Source: Stenotrophomonas maltophilia
GTDB taxonomy: Bacteria; Pseudomonadota; Gammaproteobacteria; Xanthomonadales; Xanthomonadaceae
Reading direction: 5' to 3'
NCBI RefSeq assembly: GCF_004920835.1
Contig: NZ_QFHO01000006.1
Coordinates: 110,146 to 174,145 of the forward strand
DNA length: 64,000 nt
Part shown: positions 9,307 to 18,079 of the stretch, in pieces
Layout of the letters: each line of letters starts with the position of its first letter
Position numbering within the stretch: the stretch's first letter is position 1
The notes under the pieces: generated by a model
The model's input: the letters and a program-made list of their open reading frames with translations, nothing else
Databases searched by the model: none
What the model was told of the DNA's origin: nothing
Made by a program: the position numbers and the translations under genes

Positions 9307-10191
9307 ATGTCGTTGACCCTGCCACCCGAACTGCGCGCGCGCCTGCGCCTGCTGCGGTTGCGGCCGCGCCTGGCCAGCGGTGCGAGCGGCATTGGCCAGC
9401 ACGCCAGCCGCAGCCGTGGTGCCGGCCTGGAGTTCGCCCAGTACCGGGCCTACGAGCCGGGCGACGAACTGCGCCAGATCGACTGGAAGCTGTATGCACG
9501 CTCGGACCGCTTCTTCGTACGCGAATCCGAACGCGAAAGCCCGATCACGGTCTGGCTGCTGCTCGATGCCACCGCCTCGGCCGGCCAGGCCGATCGCGCC
9601 GCGCCGGAACGCACGCGCCTGGACCATATGCGCGGCGTTGCCGCCTGCCTGGCCGAGCTGGCCCTGCAGCAGGGCGACCGTTTCGGCCTGCTGGCGATCA
9701 ATGGCGATGGGCTGCAGCTGGTGCCCGCAGCGAGCGGCGCACGCCAACGTGACCGCGTGCACCTGCAACTTCATGCGCTGCAGGCGCGCGGCGGCTGGCC
9801 TGCGGCGGATCGACTGCGCCCACTGTGGGAACGCGTGCGCCCGGGCGACATGCTGCTGGCCATTGGCGATGGCTTCGATGAAGCCGGCATCGTGCTGCTG
9901 GAACAACTGGCCAGCGCGCGCCGTGAAGTGGCCCTGCTGCAGATCCTGACTGCCGACGAACGCGACTTCCCGTTCGATGCCGGCCACCGCTTCCGCGACC
10001 CGGAGACCGGCGAGGAACTGCTGGGCGATGGCGCGGCGATCCGCGCCGACTACCTGCAACGCTTCGCCGACGCACGTACCGCATTGCAGTCGCGGCTGCA
10101 GGCCAGCGGGATTGCCAGCGCGGCCGGCTGGCTCGACCAACCGCTGGACCAGCCGCTGCAGGCGCTGTTCGGTCGCGGGGGCGACGCGTGA
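9307..10191 (+). CDS. DUF58 domain protein (MoxR partner)
   Basis: The 294-residue protein is read from ATG 9307; GTG 9295 would add four residues. It contains the diagnostic DUF58 block FAQYRAYEPGDELRQIDWKL, then RFFVRESERE and a VWA-like LLLDATASAG segment. DUF58 proteins pair with MoxR ATPases as adaptor or substrate-binding components. It has no obvious membrane anchor. The last codons overlap the GTG of the next gene (GTGA at 10188). Confidence 0.88.
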   Translation: MSLTLPPELRARLRLLRLRPRLASGASGIGQHASRSRGAGLEFAQYRAYEPGDELRQIDWKLYARSDRFFVRESERESPITVWLLLDATASAGQADRAAPERTRLDHMRGVAACLAELALQQGDRFGLLAINGDGLQLVPAASGARQRDRVHLQLHALQARGGWPAADRLRPLWERVRPGDMLLAIGDGFDEAGIVLLEQLASARREVALLQILTADERDFPFDAGHRFRDPETGEELLGDGAAIRADYLQRFADARTALQSRLQASGIASAAGWLDQPLDQPLQALFGRGGDA

Positions 10192-11309
10192 GCCTGCTGT
10201 TCCCACTGGGGCTGGCAGCGCTGGCCGCGTGGCTGCTGCCACTGCTGATCCACCTCGCTCGACGCCATCCGTATACGCCGCTGGATTTTGCCGCGTTGCG
10301 CTGGCTGCGCGCACAGATCCGGCCGCGCCAGCGCATCCGTTTCGATGACTGGCCGTTGCTGCTGGTGCGCCTGCTGTTGCTGGCCGCGCTGGCATTACTG
10401 CTGGCACGACCAGCGCTGACCGGCCCTGCTCCAGCCCCCGATGCGTGGACGGTGGTGGTCCCAGGACTGGATGCCACGGCGCTGCGCGGCACGGCCAAGG
10501 ATGGCAACTGGCATTGGCTGGCGCCCGGCTTCCCAGCCATTGATCAGGCGCCCCCCACATCCTCGGCAACCCTGCCCAGCCTGCTGCGCGAACTGGACGC
10601 GCAGCTGCCATCCGGCACCGCATTGACCGTGCATGTTCCCGATCCCCTGCCCGGCCTGGATGGCGCCCGCCTGCAGCTGTCGCGCGAAGTTCAGTGGCAC
10701 CCGCAGCCGACGGCGATCACTCCGCCGCGGACGGCAGCCGCACTGCCGCAGCTGCGCGTGCACGGCGAGGCATCCGCCACTGCCCAGCATTGGTTGAACG
10801 CACTGCAGCGCGGCTGGGGCGTGCAGGCACCGCTCGCGCCGCTGGCAGCGAATGCGCTGCCCGAACGTGGCGAGATCGGTGTATGGAGCCGCAGCGATGC
10901 ACTGCCGGCGAACTGGCAGGCCTGGCTGCATGAGGGCGGCAGCGTATTGACCGCGGCCAGGCCCGCCGCCAACGCCGCCGTCCTGCTGCGTGATACCGAA
11001 GGCGTGCCGCTGCTGGGGCAGCAGCGCATCGGCCAGGGTCGCCTGTTGTCGCTGACGGGCGAGTGGAACACCGCCAGCAACGCCGCGCTGCGCGATCCAC
11101 AGCTGCCGCGTTCCCTGCTGCTGGCCCTGCAGCCGCTGCCGTCGCCACGCCTGGGCGATGCACAGGACCAGGCGCCGCGCCAGGTTGCACTGCCCGCAGC
11201 AGCATCGCCGGTGCGTGAGCCCACGGCGTGGCTTCTGCTGGCAATCGTGCTGCTGTTCGCACTGGAACGCTGGATGGCCAGCAGCGCGCGGCGCAGGGCG
11301 GTCGCATGA
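10188..11309 (+). CDS. BatA-like N-terminal domain membrane protein
   Basis: The 373-residue protein starts at GTG 10188. The first 80 residues (LFPLGLAALAAWLLPLLIHL, then HPYTPLDFAALRWL, then LLLVRLLLLAALALLLARP) match the BatA/aerotolerance regulator N-terminal domain: two membrane segments around a short arginine-rich loop. A further hydrophobic helix lies near the C terminus (AWLLLAIVLLFALERW), giving a largely periplasmic middle. It is part of the MoxR operon, and its stop overlaps the next ATG (ATGA at 11306). Confidence 0.8.
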   Translation: MSLLFPLGLAALAAWLLPLLIHLARRHPYTPLDFAALRWLRAQIRPRQRIRFDDWPLLLVRLLLLAALALLLARPALTGPAPAPDAWTVVVPGLDATALRGTAKDGNWHWLAPGFPAIDQAPPTSSATLPSLLRELDAQLPSGTALTVHVPDPLPGLDGARLQLSREVQWHPQPTAITPPRTAAALPQLRVHGEASATAQHWLNALQRGWGVQAPLAPLAANALPERGEIGVWSRSDALPANWQAWLHEGGSVLTAARPAANAAVLLRDTEGVPLLGQQRIGQGRLLSLTGEWNTASNAALRDPQLPRSLLLALQPLPSPRLGDAQDQAPRQVALPAAASPVREPTAWLLLAIVLLFALERWMASSARRRAVA

Positions 11310-13474
11310 AGACGCTGCAGCATGCCTGGCAACGTGCGCGCCGTCGCCGCGCCGCCATCACCCTGCTGCTGGGCCTGCCGTGGGCGCTGGCCGCGACGGC
11401 GCTCGCACTGCGGCTGTCCGGTTTCGATATCGCCTGCGTGGTCGCCACGGTCAGCCTGCTCGCCTGCGCGGCCTTCGCCACTGCACGTGGCCGCCAGCTG
11501 GACCGCCAGTGGCTGCAGCGGCAACTCGATGGCAGCGGTACGAGCGAAGACAGCGCCGATCTGCTGTTCGCCGACGCCACCACGCTCAATCCGCTGCAGC
11601 AGCGCCAGCGCGCGCATGTGCTTGCCACGCTGGAACAGGCGATGCCGGAGCTGCGTCCACGTTGGCCGCACCTGACGGTGGTGCTGTGCTGCATCGGTGG
11701 CTTGGCCGTTGCCCTGCTCGCGTTCGGCTGGCCGCGTTCGAACCCAGTCCCGGCAGCCGTCCATTCCGCCACGACCAGCAGCGTCGCGTCCGCGGGCCCG
11801 CTGCGGCTGCAGTCCACCCGGCTGCGCATCAACGCACCGGCCTATACCGGACAGGCCACGATCACCCAGAACACGCTGGATGCCAAGGTCGCCGCCGACA
11901 GCCAGCTGTCGTGGTCGTTGCGCTTCGACCGCGCACCGGCCAGGGCATGGCTGCAGTTCCACGATGGTCGACGGCTGCCGCTGAGCGAGCGCGATGGACA
12001 GTGGCAGGCACAGGATGTGGCGCGCACGCCGGTGCTGTACCGCGTGGTGAGCGAACCGGCGCTGGCCGAAACCCGCCTGCACCGGCTGGATGTGGTGGCC
12101 GACCGCGCGCCCAGCGTGCGCGTGCTGGAGCCGACCGCCAGCCTGGTTCTGGGCACGCCCGGGCAACGGCAATGGGCGCTGCGCTTCGAGGCCAGCGACG
12201 ATTACGGTGTCGCGGCGCAGGCAACGCTGTCGATCACCACCACCCAGGGCAGCGGTGAGAACATCACCTTCGTGAAGCGCAGCGTCACGCTTGCCGGCAG
12301 CGGCGAAGCCACCGCGCGGCATTTCGCACATACCCTTGATCTTGCTGCGCTGGGCGCACAGCCCGGCAACGATGTGATCGCCCAGCTGGAGGTGCGCGAC
12401 AACCACGCGCCAACACCGCAGACCGGGCGCAGCAGCAGCGTGATCCTGCGCCTGCCCAGCGCCGAAGTCGCACTCGGTGCAGAGCTGGAAGGCCGCATCA
12501 AGAAGACCCTGCCGGCCTACTTCCGCAGCCAGCGGCAGATCATCATCGATGCCGAAGCGCTGATCCGACAGCGCCGCACTCTCGCCGCCGAGGACTTCGT
12601 GAAGCGCAGCGATGCGATCGGCGTCGACCAGCGCATCCTGCGCCTGCGCTATGGCCAGTTCCTGGGTGAGGAAAGTGAAGGTGCGCCGAAGCCACCGCCG
12701 ACCAGCGACCTGCCCACCAGCGATACGCCCGCCGCAGACGACCACGATCACGACGACGATCACGACCATGACGCCGATGCCGGGGCGCACGACGCGCATG
12801 GCCACGATCACGGTGGCAAGCCGGCCAATGCCGATACGTCGCCGGTGTTCGGCAGCGCCACCGACGTGCTCTCCGAGTATGGCCACACCCATGACCATGC
12901 CGAGGCCGCCACTCTGCTCGATCCGCAGACCCGCGCGACGTTGAAGGCTGCGCTGGACCAGATGTGGTCGGCCGAAGGCGAGCTGCGCCAGGGCCGTCCG
13001 GAGCAGGCATTGCCATTCGCCTACAAGGCATTGGCCTTCATCAAGCAGGTGCAGCAGGCCGAGCGCATCTACCTGGCCCGGGTCGGACCGGAGCTGCCGC
13101 CGATCGATGAAGGCCGCCGGTTGGGCGGTGATCGCGCCGGGCTGGCCAGCCGCGAACTGCCGTTGGCCGCACGCACGCCGCCGGACCCGGCCATCGTCGA
13201 AGCCTGGCAGCGCCTCGGCGATGACACCGGCGCGCCCGATCTCGATGCGCTCGCGACCTGGCAGCAGCGCAACACCGCCTACCTGCCCGATGCACTCGAT
13301 CTGGCTGCCGCCATCGAGCAGCTGCGCATCGAACCAGGATGCCGTGACTGTCGCCAGCGTCTGCGTGCGCAGTTGTGGCGTGCGCTGCAGCGGCCGCTGC
13401 CGCAGGCGATGCGGCGCAGTGCCGCCGATGCGATGGGCCAGCGCTACCTCGATGCGCTGGAGGCGCAGCCATGA
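11306..13474 (+). CDS. Large membrane protein, DUF4175-like, with His/Asp-rich insert
   Basis: The 722-residue protein starts at ATG 11306, overlapping the upstream stop; in-frame codons upstream lie inside the previous gene. Two hydrophobic segments near residues 22-55 and one near 130 suggest an inner-membrane anchor. The rest looks like a long periplasmic or coiled region, as in DUF4175 proteins of MoxR clusters. Residues about 476-510 are extraordinarily rich in His and Asp (DDHDHDDDHDHDADAG), a likely metal-binding or low-complexity linker. The family name is by resemblance; the function is unknown. Confidence 0.65.
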   Translation: MKTLQHAWQRARRRRAAITLLLGLPWALAATALALRLSGFDIACVVATVSLLACAAFATARGRQLDRQWLQRQLDGSGTSEDSADLLFADATTLNPLQQRQRAHVLATLEQAMPELRPRWPHLTVVLCCIGGLAVALLAFGWPRSNPVPAAVHSATTSSVASAGPLRLQSTRLRINAPAYTGQATITQNTLDAKVAADSQLSWSLRFDRAPARAWLQFHDGRRLPLSERDGQWQAQDVARTPVLYRVVSEPALAETRLHRLDVVADRAPSVRVLEPTASLVLGTPGQRQWALRFEASDDYGVAAQATLSITTTQGSGENITFVKRSVTLAGSGEATARHFAHTLDLAALGAQPGNDVIAQLEVRDNHAPTPQTGRSSSVILRLPSAEVALGAELEGRIKKTLPAYFRSQRQIIIDAEALIRQRRTLAAEDFVKRSDAIGVDQRILRLRYGQFLGEESEGAPKPPPTSDLPTSDTPAADDHDHDDDHDHDADAGAHDAHGHDHGGKPANADTSPVFGSATDVLSEYGHTHDHAEAATLLDPQTRATLKAALDQMWSAEGELRQGRPEQALPFAYKALAFIKQVQQAERIYLARVGPELPPIDEGRRLGGDRAGLASRELPLAARTPPDPAIVEAWQRLGDDTGAPDLDALATWQQRNTAYLPDALDLAAAIEQLRIEPGCRDCRQRLRAQLWRALQRPLPQAMRRSAADAMGQRYLDALEAQP

Positions 13475-15279
13475 ACGCCTCCGCTGTGAACCTTTGGATT
13501 GCACTGGCACTCGCTCTGATCGTGGTCATCGCCAGCGTGCGCCAGCTGCGTGGAAACACCGCGCACTCTCGCCGCCGGTGGATCGTGATCGCACTGCAGA
13601 TCATCGTCGCCGCGCTGCTGTATTTCTGCCTGGTGCCGCCCACCCGCCAGCAACCTGCAGGCGGGCTGGTGGTGCTCGGAACCGATGCCGGCAAGGCCGG
13701 CGCACTCCCGGCCAGCGAAGGCCCGCTGTTGCTGTTGCCGGAAGCTGCTGATGTGCCTGGCGCACAGCGCGTTCCCGACCTTGCCACCGCGCTGCGCCAG
13801 CATCCGGCCTCCGCGCTGACGCTGGTCGGTGCGGGCCTGGCGGCACGTGACCGCGACGCGGTGCTGCCACAGGATGTGCGCTGGCAGCCAACGCCCGCGC
13901 CGCGTGGCTGGGTCGCACTGCAGCCACCGGTCGACGTCGCCCCCGGTGCGCGCTTCGCCGTGCAGGCGCAGGCGCACGGCGTGGCAAAAGCCAAGGCAGA
14001 GCTGCTCGACCCGGCCGACAGCGTGGTCGATCGCGCGGTCGTTGACGACGACGGCCGCGTGCAGCTCAGCGGCATCGCCCGCGCGGCGGGACGCAGCGTA
14101 TTCCGCCTGCGCCTGCTCGATGCAGATGGCCATGTGGTGGATAGCGTGCCGGTGCCACAGCAGACCGTGCCCGCGGCGCCGTTGCGTCTGCTGGTGCGCG
14201 CCAGCGCGCCGGGCCCAGAGCTGAAGTACCTGCGCCGCTGGGCGGCCGATGCCGGCATCCGTGTGCAGGTGCAGGCCGATACAGGCGCGGGCCTCAGCAT
14301 CGGCGATGGCCCGGTGTCGATCGATGCAGCATCGCTCGCACACTCTGACCTGCTTCTGCTGGACGAGCGCAGCCTGGCGGCATTGAGTGCGGGCCAGCTG
14401 GCCGCCGTGCGCCAGGCGCTGCGCGATGGAATCGGTGTACTGGTACGGAGTGCAGGCGCACCTTCGGCCAGCGCGCGCCAGCGCCTCCGCGATCTGGGCC
14501 TGCCAGTGCAGGGTGATGGCAGCAGCCATGCAGTCGAGCTTCCCGGCGACGGCGAAAGCGCCATCCTGGCCGCACGACGTGGCCCACTCGCCGCCGGCAC
14601 ACTGCCGACCGGCTACGGCGAAGACGCCGACCGCAGCTCGCACGGTGCCGCCCTGCCCGCGCTGGAAGCACTGGCGCTGCAGTTTCCGGGCGGCAGCGCG
14701 CTGCTGCATGATCGTGCTGGCAACACCATCGGTGGCTGGCGCGCGGTCGGCAAGGGCCGCATCGGCCTGTTGCCGCTGACCGACAGCTGGCGCTGGGTGC
14801 TGGCCGGCCGCGATGACCGTCATGGCGAGCTGTGGAGCAGCGTGGTCGCCACGTTGGCGCGGGCACTGGGCAGCGGTGATGCACTGTGGTCGCCGCAGCC
14901 GATCAGCTGGGCAGGCGAACGGCAGTCAGTGTGCGGCGTGCAGGCACCGCTGCAGGCCCTCAATGAGCGCGGCGAAGGCGCACCGCTGATCGTCGATGGC
15001 ACGACATCTGCAATGCGCTGCGCTGGCTGGTGGCCCCTCGAATCGGGCTGGCAGCGCCTGCAGCATGGCGACAGCACCGTCTGGCGCTATGTGTTCGACC
15101 CGAAGGATGCAGCTGCGCTGCATCGGCAGGCGATGATCGATGCGACTGCACGGATGTTGGCCGCCAGCACTCCGACCGGCACATTGGCCACGCAGCCAGT
15201 ACCGGGCTCGCGCTGGCCCTGGTGGCTGGCCTTCGTGTTGTGCGCATCGTTGTTGTGGTGGCTGGAACGGCGGCGCTGA
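13471..15279 (+). CDS. Membrane protein, last gene of MoxR operon
   Basis: The 602-residue protein starts at ATG 13471 (ATGA overlap with the gene before). It has a membrane segment at residues 8-23, another at about 38-54, and a C-terminal anchor WWLAFVLCASLLWWLERRR. The large region between should lie in the periplasm. The position at the end of a MoxR/DUF58/BatA/DUF4175 run matches the VWA- or amidotransferase-like membrane proteins common there, but I cannot name a domain with certainty. A GGGGTC palindrome follows the stop by five bases. Confidence 0.65.
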   Translation: MNASAVNLWIALALALIVVIASVRQLRGNTAHSRRRWIVIALQIIVAALLYFCLVPPTRQQPAGGLVVLGTDAGKAGALPASEGPLLLLPEAADVPGAQRVPDLATALRQHPASALTLVGAGLAARDRDAVLPQDVRWQPTPAPRGWVALQPPVDVAPGARFAVQAQAHGVAKAKAELLDPADSVVDRAVVDDDGRVQLSGIARAAGRSVFRLRLLDADGHVVDSVPVPQQTVPAAPLRLLVRASAPGPELKYLRRWAADAGIRVQVQADTGAGLSIGDGPVSIDAASLAHSDLLLLDERSLAALSAGQLAAVRQALRDGIGVLVRSAGAPSASARQRLRDLGLPVQGDGSSHAVELPGDGESAILAARRGPLAAGTLPTGYGEDADRSSHGAALPALEALALQFPGGSALLHDRAGNTIGGWRAVGKGRIGLLPLTDSWRWVLAGRDDRHGELWSSVVATLARALGSGDALWSPQPISWAGERQSVCGVQAPLQALNERGEGAPLIVDGTTSAMRCAGWWPLESGWQRLQHGDSTVWRYVFDPKDAAALHRQAMIDATARMLAASTPTGTLATQPVPGSRWPWWLAFVLCASLLWWLERRR

Positions 15280-15283
15280 TCCC

Positions 15284-15323
15284 GGGGTCGGATCCCTTCC
15301 GCCCGCGAAAGGGCTCTGACCCC
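15284..15323. repeat. GGGGTC(A/G)GATC palindrome 2
   Basis: GGGGTCGGATCCCTTCCGCC begins an imperfect 40-base inverted repeat ending CTCTGACCCC. It lies immediately after the last gene of the MoxR operon and could act as its terminator hairpin, although there is no T-run. Confidence 0.75.
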
Positions 15324-15344
15324 ACCGATCGGATTGCAGGCAGC

Positions 15345-15367
15345 ATCCACGCATGGCGTGGATCTAC
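15345..15367 (-). repeat. SMAG-like GTAG hairpin (ATCCACGC variant)
   Basis: On the minus strand this reads GTAGATCCACGCCATGCGTG. It is a GTAG-started stem-loop, back to back with the next element. Confidence 0.7.
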
Positions 15368-15382
15368 TGGCCGGTTGCCCTG

Positions 15383-15405
15383 GTAGATGCCAACCTTGGT
15401 TGGCA
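15383..15405 (+). repeat. SMAG-like GTAG hairpin (TGCCAACC variant)
   Basis: GTAGATGCCAACCTTGGTTG followed by GCA forms a TGCCAACC/GGTTGGCA stem. It is the same variant as at 44105-44160. Confidence 0.75.
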
Positions 15406-15409
15406 CTTT

Positions 15410-16084
15410 TCAACGCATGCCCGCGCGCCGGTACACGCCATTGAAGCGCACGTTCATGCCACCGCATTCGCTGTTGTCGGCCACGATCAGCACCTCACCC
15501 AGAGAATGCACGCGCACTCTGCAAGTGTCCTCGACGAACTCGGCATCGGCACCACGGGGCGCCGCGCGCGCTTCCACTTGGCCCATGTTCGGCCCATACG
15601 GGCGCTGCTCCGGCGTGGGGTTGGCGGAGGGCCAGTAGGCGTCGCCTTCGACATGCAGCTGCCCACCCTGCACGGTGATGCGCAGGCCGTTGTCGCCATC
15701 TTTCCAGTTGCCCGTCCAGTCCTGCAGCGACGGCACGACCACCGGCAACGCCTGCAGCTTGCTGCGGTCCACCCAGCCAGCACTACCGCCCACCTTGTTC
15801 GGGAAGAACGCGCAGCGGTATCGGCCAAGATCACGCCCGGTCACAACGGTATCGCCGTTGACCACATAGCTGCGCTGGCGGCAGGCAGGTTCGCCTTTCG
15901 CCGGGCAGCCGTCCATGTCACCAAGCAGGTACAGACGGGGCGCACCCGTCACCTTGGCCAGCGCGAACCGGCTCTGTTCGGAGGGAAACGCACCGTTGCG
16001 GCAGGCGCCATCACCGGCGATGGCATCCGCGAAGGCGGACGCCGGCAGCAATGCGGCCAGCAGGCAGATCGAACGCAGGAACAT
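15410..16084 (-). CDS. Secreted hypothetical protein with several cysteines
   Basis: The 224-residue protein opens with a clear Sec signal (MFLRSICLLAALLPASAFA). The mature part has cysteines in GACRNG, DGCPAKGEPACRQ, RYRCAFF, DTCRV and NSECGG, suggesting disulfides in the periplasm. A central WTGNWKDGDNGLRI segment resembles the small beta-barrel lysozyme-inhibitor-like proteins, but this is weak. It is probably co-transcribed with nothing obvious: the next minus-strand gene upstream ends 40 bases away. No function is assigned. Confidence 0.6.
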   Translation of the reverse strand: MFLRSICLLAALLPASAFADAIAGDGACRNGAFPSEQSRFALAKVTGAPRLYLLGDMDGCPAKGEPACRQRSYVVNGDTVVTGRDLGRYRCAFFPNKVGGSAGWVDRSKLQALPVVVPSLQDWTGNWKDGDNGLRITVQGGQLHVEGDAYWPSANPTPEQRPYGPNMGQVEARAAPRGADAEFVEDTCRVRVHSLGEVLIVADNSECGGMNVRFNGVYRRAGMR

Positions 16085-16124
16085 GGCAGCACTACCGGAG
16101 GGGGAGCCGGCAGGATATACCGAC

Positions 16125-16643
16125 CTACTTCACCGGCGATGCATCACCGGCATCCTGCTGCTGGGAGAACCGCAGCGCACGCTGCCGCTGTTCCGCGCTG
16201 AGTTCCGGCGGTGGCCGTGCGGTCGCGGCCTGGATCTGGTCCGGTCCCCCGGTGAGCTTGTTCAAGCCCCTGCCAGCCGCCAGCACGCCCTTGACCACGC
16301 CCATCATGATGTAGCCACCGCCCATGCTGACCTGCTCCGGCGACGGCGGCTCGCTCCAATCGCGACTGAAGCGGTTGTCGCCGAACTTGACCGGGTTCTT
16401 GAAGCGGTACAGGTCCAGCGGCTCGTCTTCGGGCTTGAGTGCACGCACTTCGCCGAGGGTGGTGACGTTGTCCTGCTGCGGGGTGGTGGAGACCGGCGCG
16501 GTGGTTGCCGCCGGCGCATCTGCAGGGGGCACGGGCGTTGGGTCGGGCACCGCTACCGGCGTGGCCTGCTGCGCCTGTGCGATGCCGGCCAGCAGCATGC
16601 TGGCCAGGAGTGCTCCCTGCGTTCCACGTCGTGCCACAGCCAT
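16125..16643 (-). CDS. Exported proline-rich hypothetical protein
   Basis: The 172-residue protein is read from ATG 16643, where a signal peptide begins (MAVARRGTQGALLASMLLAG, cleavage near AQAQQ). A longer frame reaches 16718 but would bury the signal. A proline/alanine-rich stretch (residues about 28-50) precedes a more ordered part with LDLYRFKNPVKFGDNRFSRD. A glycine-rich hydrophobic patch, MGGGYIMMGVVKGVL, follows. It is not recognised as a known family and is probably periplasmic. Confidence 0.6.
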   Translation of the reverse strand: MAVARRGTQGALLASMLLAGIAQAQQATPVAVPDPTPVPPADAPAATTAPVSTTPQQDNVTTLGEVRALKPEDEPLDLYRFKNPVKFGDNRFSRDWSEPPSPEQVSMGGGYIMMGVVKGVLAAGRGLNKLTGGPDQIQAATARPPPELSAEQRQRALRFSQQQDAGDASPVK

Positions 16644-16882
16644 CCACCCTGTTGGTTGCGTCCAGCACCCAAGGATACGGATGCGGGCTTCAGATTTCGT
16701 TGCCATCGACGGGGTCATTCAGGGTGTGTCACGCATCACCGAAGCGCGGCCAGCCCGCCGAAGTTTGCAACTAACTTCATTCCCCTGCCAGGGCGGGGCC
16801 TGCATCCTGTGGCATACCGGGTACGGCAGACAGCCATGACAGCTTCCTCTACAGCCCCATCGCTGCGGTCGGTTGCCTGGTG

Positions 16883-17986
16883 ATGTCGCGCGCATCCGTG
16901 CTGATCGGTCTGGCAGTCCTGTTGGTTATGGTCCTCGCGGCCGTTACCGAATGGGCAACACGTGTCCGCACACGCTTGGCCTCGCTGCGCCGGAGCAGCA
17001 CCCTGCGGACGCTCGACGCCGACGAACACTGCGCACTGGCAGCACTGCGCGCGCTGACCGGCTGCGTCTACGACGACCAAGTGAAACGGCTGCGCGGGGT
17101 GTTCACCGGGGGGGCGTGCTGGAACAACTTCCCGGTCGGCGACGGCCTGCTGGGTGGAGTTCCCGTCCTGGTCCCAAGGCGGGCGTGGCCCTACCTCTCG
17201 GAAGACAATGAAGCCGAAGTGGTGCTGGACAAACGCGTGGCGGTGGTGGTGCGTCTCAATGGCTTCAGTATTGCTGCTGCACGGCCGGATGCAGCCACCA
17301 GCCGCGTCTGTGGCGAGCGCCTGGAGACGCCCGAGGAAGTTTCGATGCGACGAGGTCCCGGCCTGCGCCCTTCCCCACTGGTGATTGCCGCACTGGCGCT
17401 ATGGGCCGCCACCGGCGTCCCGGGCCTGCTCGCCATGACGTTGCTCGCCATCGCCGGTCTTGCGGCCTGGCTGGGCTTCCCTCGCCGCAACGGCCCTGCG
17501 ACAGCGCAGCGCGTGCTGCAGGTCCGCGGGCGCCTGCGCGCATACCAGCGTACTGCTCAGACATCACGAGTGTGGTTGCTCGGCAATGACCGGCGTGTGC
17601 AGCTTCCAGAGAAGTGGGAGCACGCTGCGGCATTCTCCCACGGGCGCTCGATGCTGATGGAAGTGCGCACCTGTGATGGATGGGTACTCGGCGTGGGCAC
17701 GGCATGGTGCCTGGCCAGCGACCGACGGCGCTATCCGCCCACGGGAGGGTTCTGGCAACTGGCGTGGCTGGGCCTGCTGTTGTGCGTGCTGGTCTTCGGC
17801 GCCGCCTGGATGCCGTTGTCGCAGCGGCTGGAGCTGGGCTGGCCGCTTGCGTCCGGCTGGCAGGCGCTGGCATTGCTGGCGTTGGGCTGGCACGCGGTGC
17901 GGCTTGTAATCTGCATGGTGCAGTTCCTCCGCCGCAACGAGGCACTTGACGCTGACATCGCGCAGCGTCCGGACCCGTGGCACTGA
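16883..17986 (+). CDS. Multi-pass membrane protein of unknown function
   Basis: The 367-residue protein is read from ATG 16883; a GTG directly before it (16880) is an alternative. There are about five hydrophobic segments: residues 6-23, two around 160-195 and two around 290-345. A soluble cysteine-containing region lies between the first and second (LTGCVYDDQVKRLRGVF). The arrangement recalls IgaA-type envelope regulators, but I see no decisive motif. It stands alone on the plus strand ahead of the helicase gene. Confidence 0.55.
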   Translation: MSRASVLIGLAVLLVMVLAAVTEWATRVRTRLASLRRSSTLRTLDADEHCALAALRALTGCVYDDQVKRLRGVFTGGACWNNFPVGDGLLGGVPVLVPRRAWPYLSEDNEAEVVLDKRVAVVVRLNGFSIAAARPDAATSRVCGERLETPEEVSMRRGPGLRPSPLVIAALALWAATGVPGLLAMTLLAIAGLAAWLGFPRRNGPATAQRVLQVRGRLRAYQRTAQTSRVWLLGNDRRVQLPEKWEHAAAFSHGRSMLMEVRTCDGWVLGVGTAWCLASDRRRYPPTGGFWQLAWLGLLLCVLVFGAAWMPLSQRLELGWPLASGWQALALLALGWHAVRLVICMVQFLRRNEALDADIAQRPDPWH

Positions 17987-18079
17987 ACGGTTCACGCCCT
18001 TCGCGTGCGATGTCTCACATCCTGAGACGTGAATGTGGTGCCATGTGACCCCTCGAAAAACGTCCCGGCTCCATCTTCC

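Noticed and set aside
10691..13510. A 939-codon minus-strand open frame opposite the DUF4175-like gene
   Set aside because: A shadow frame with arginine/alanine-rich sequence and no recognisable domain.
18009..18026. Small dyad GTCTCACATCCTGAGAC before the helicase gene
   Set aside because: It could be an operator, but it is short, seen once, and no regulator gene is adjacent, so it is not called.
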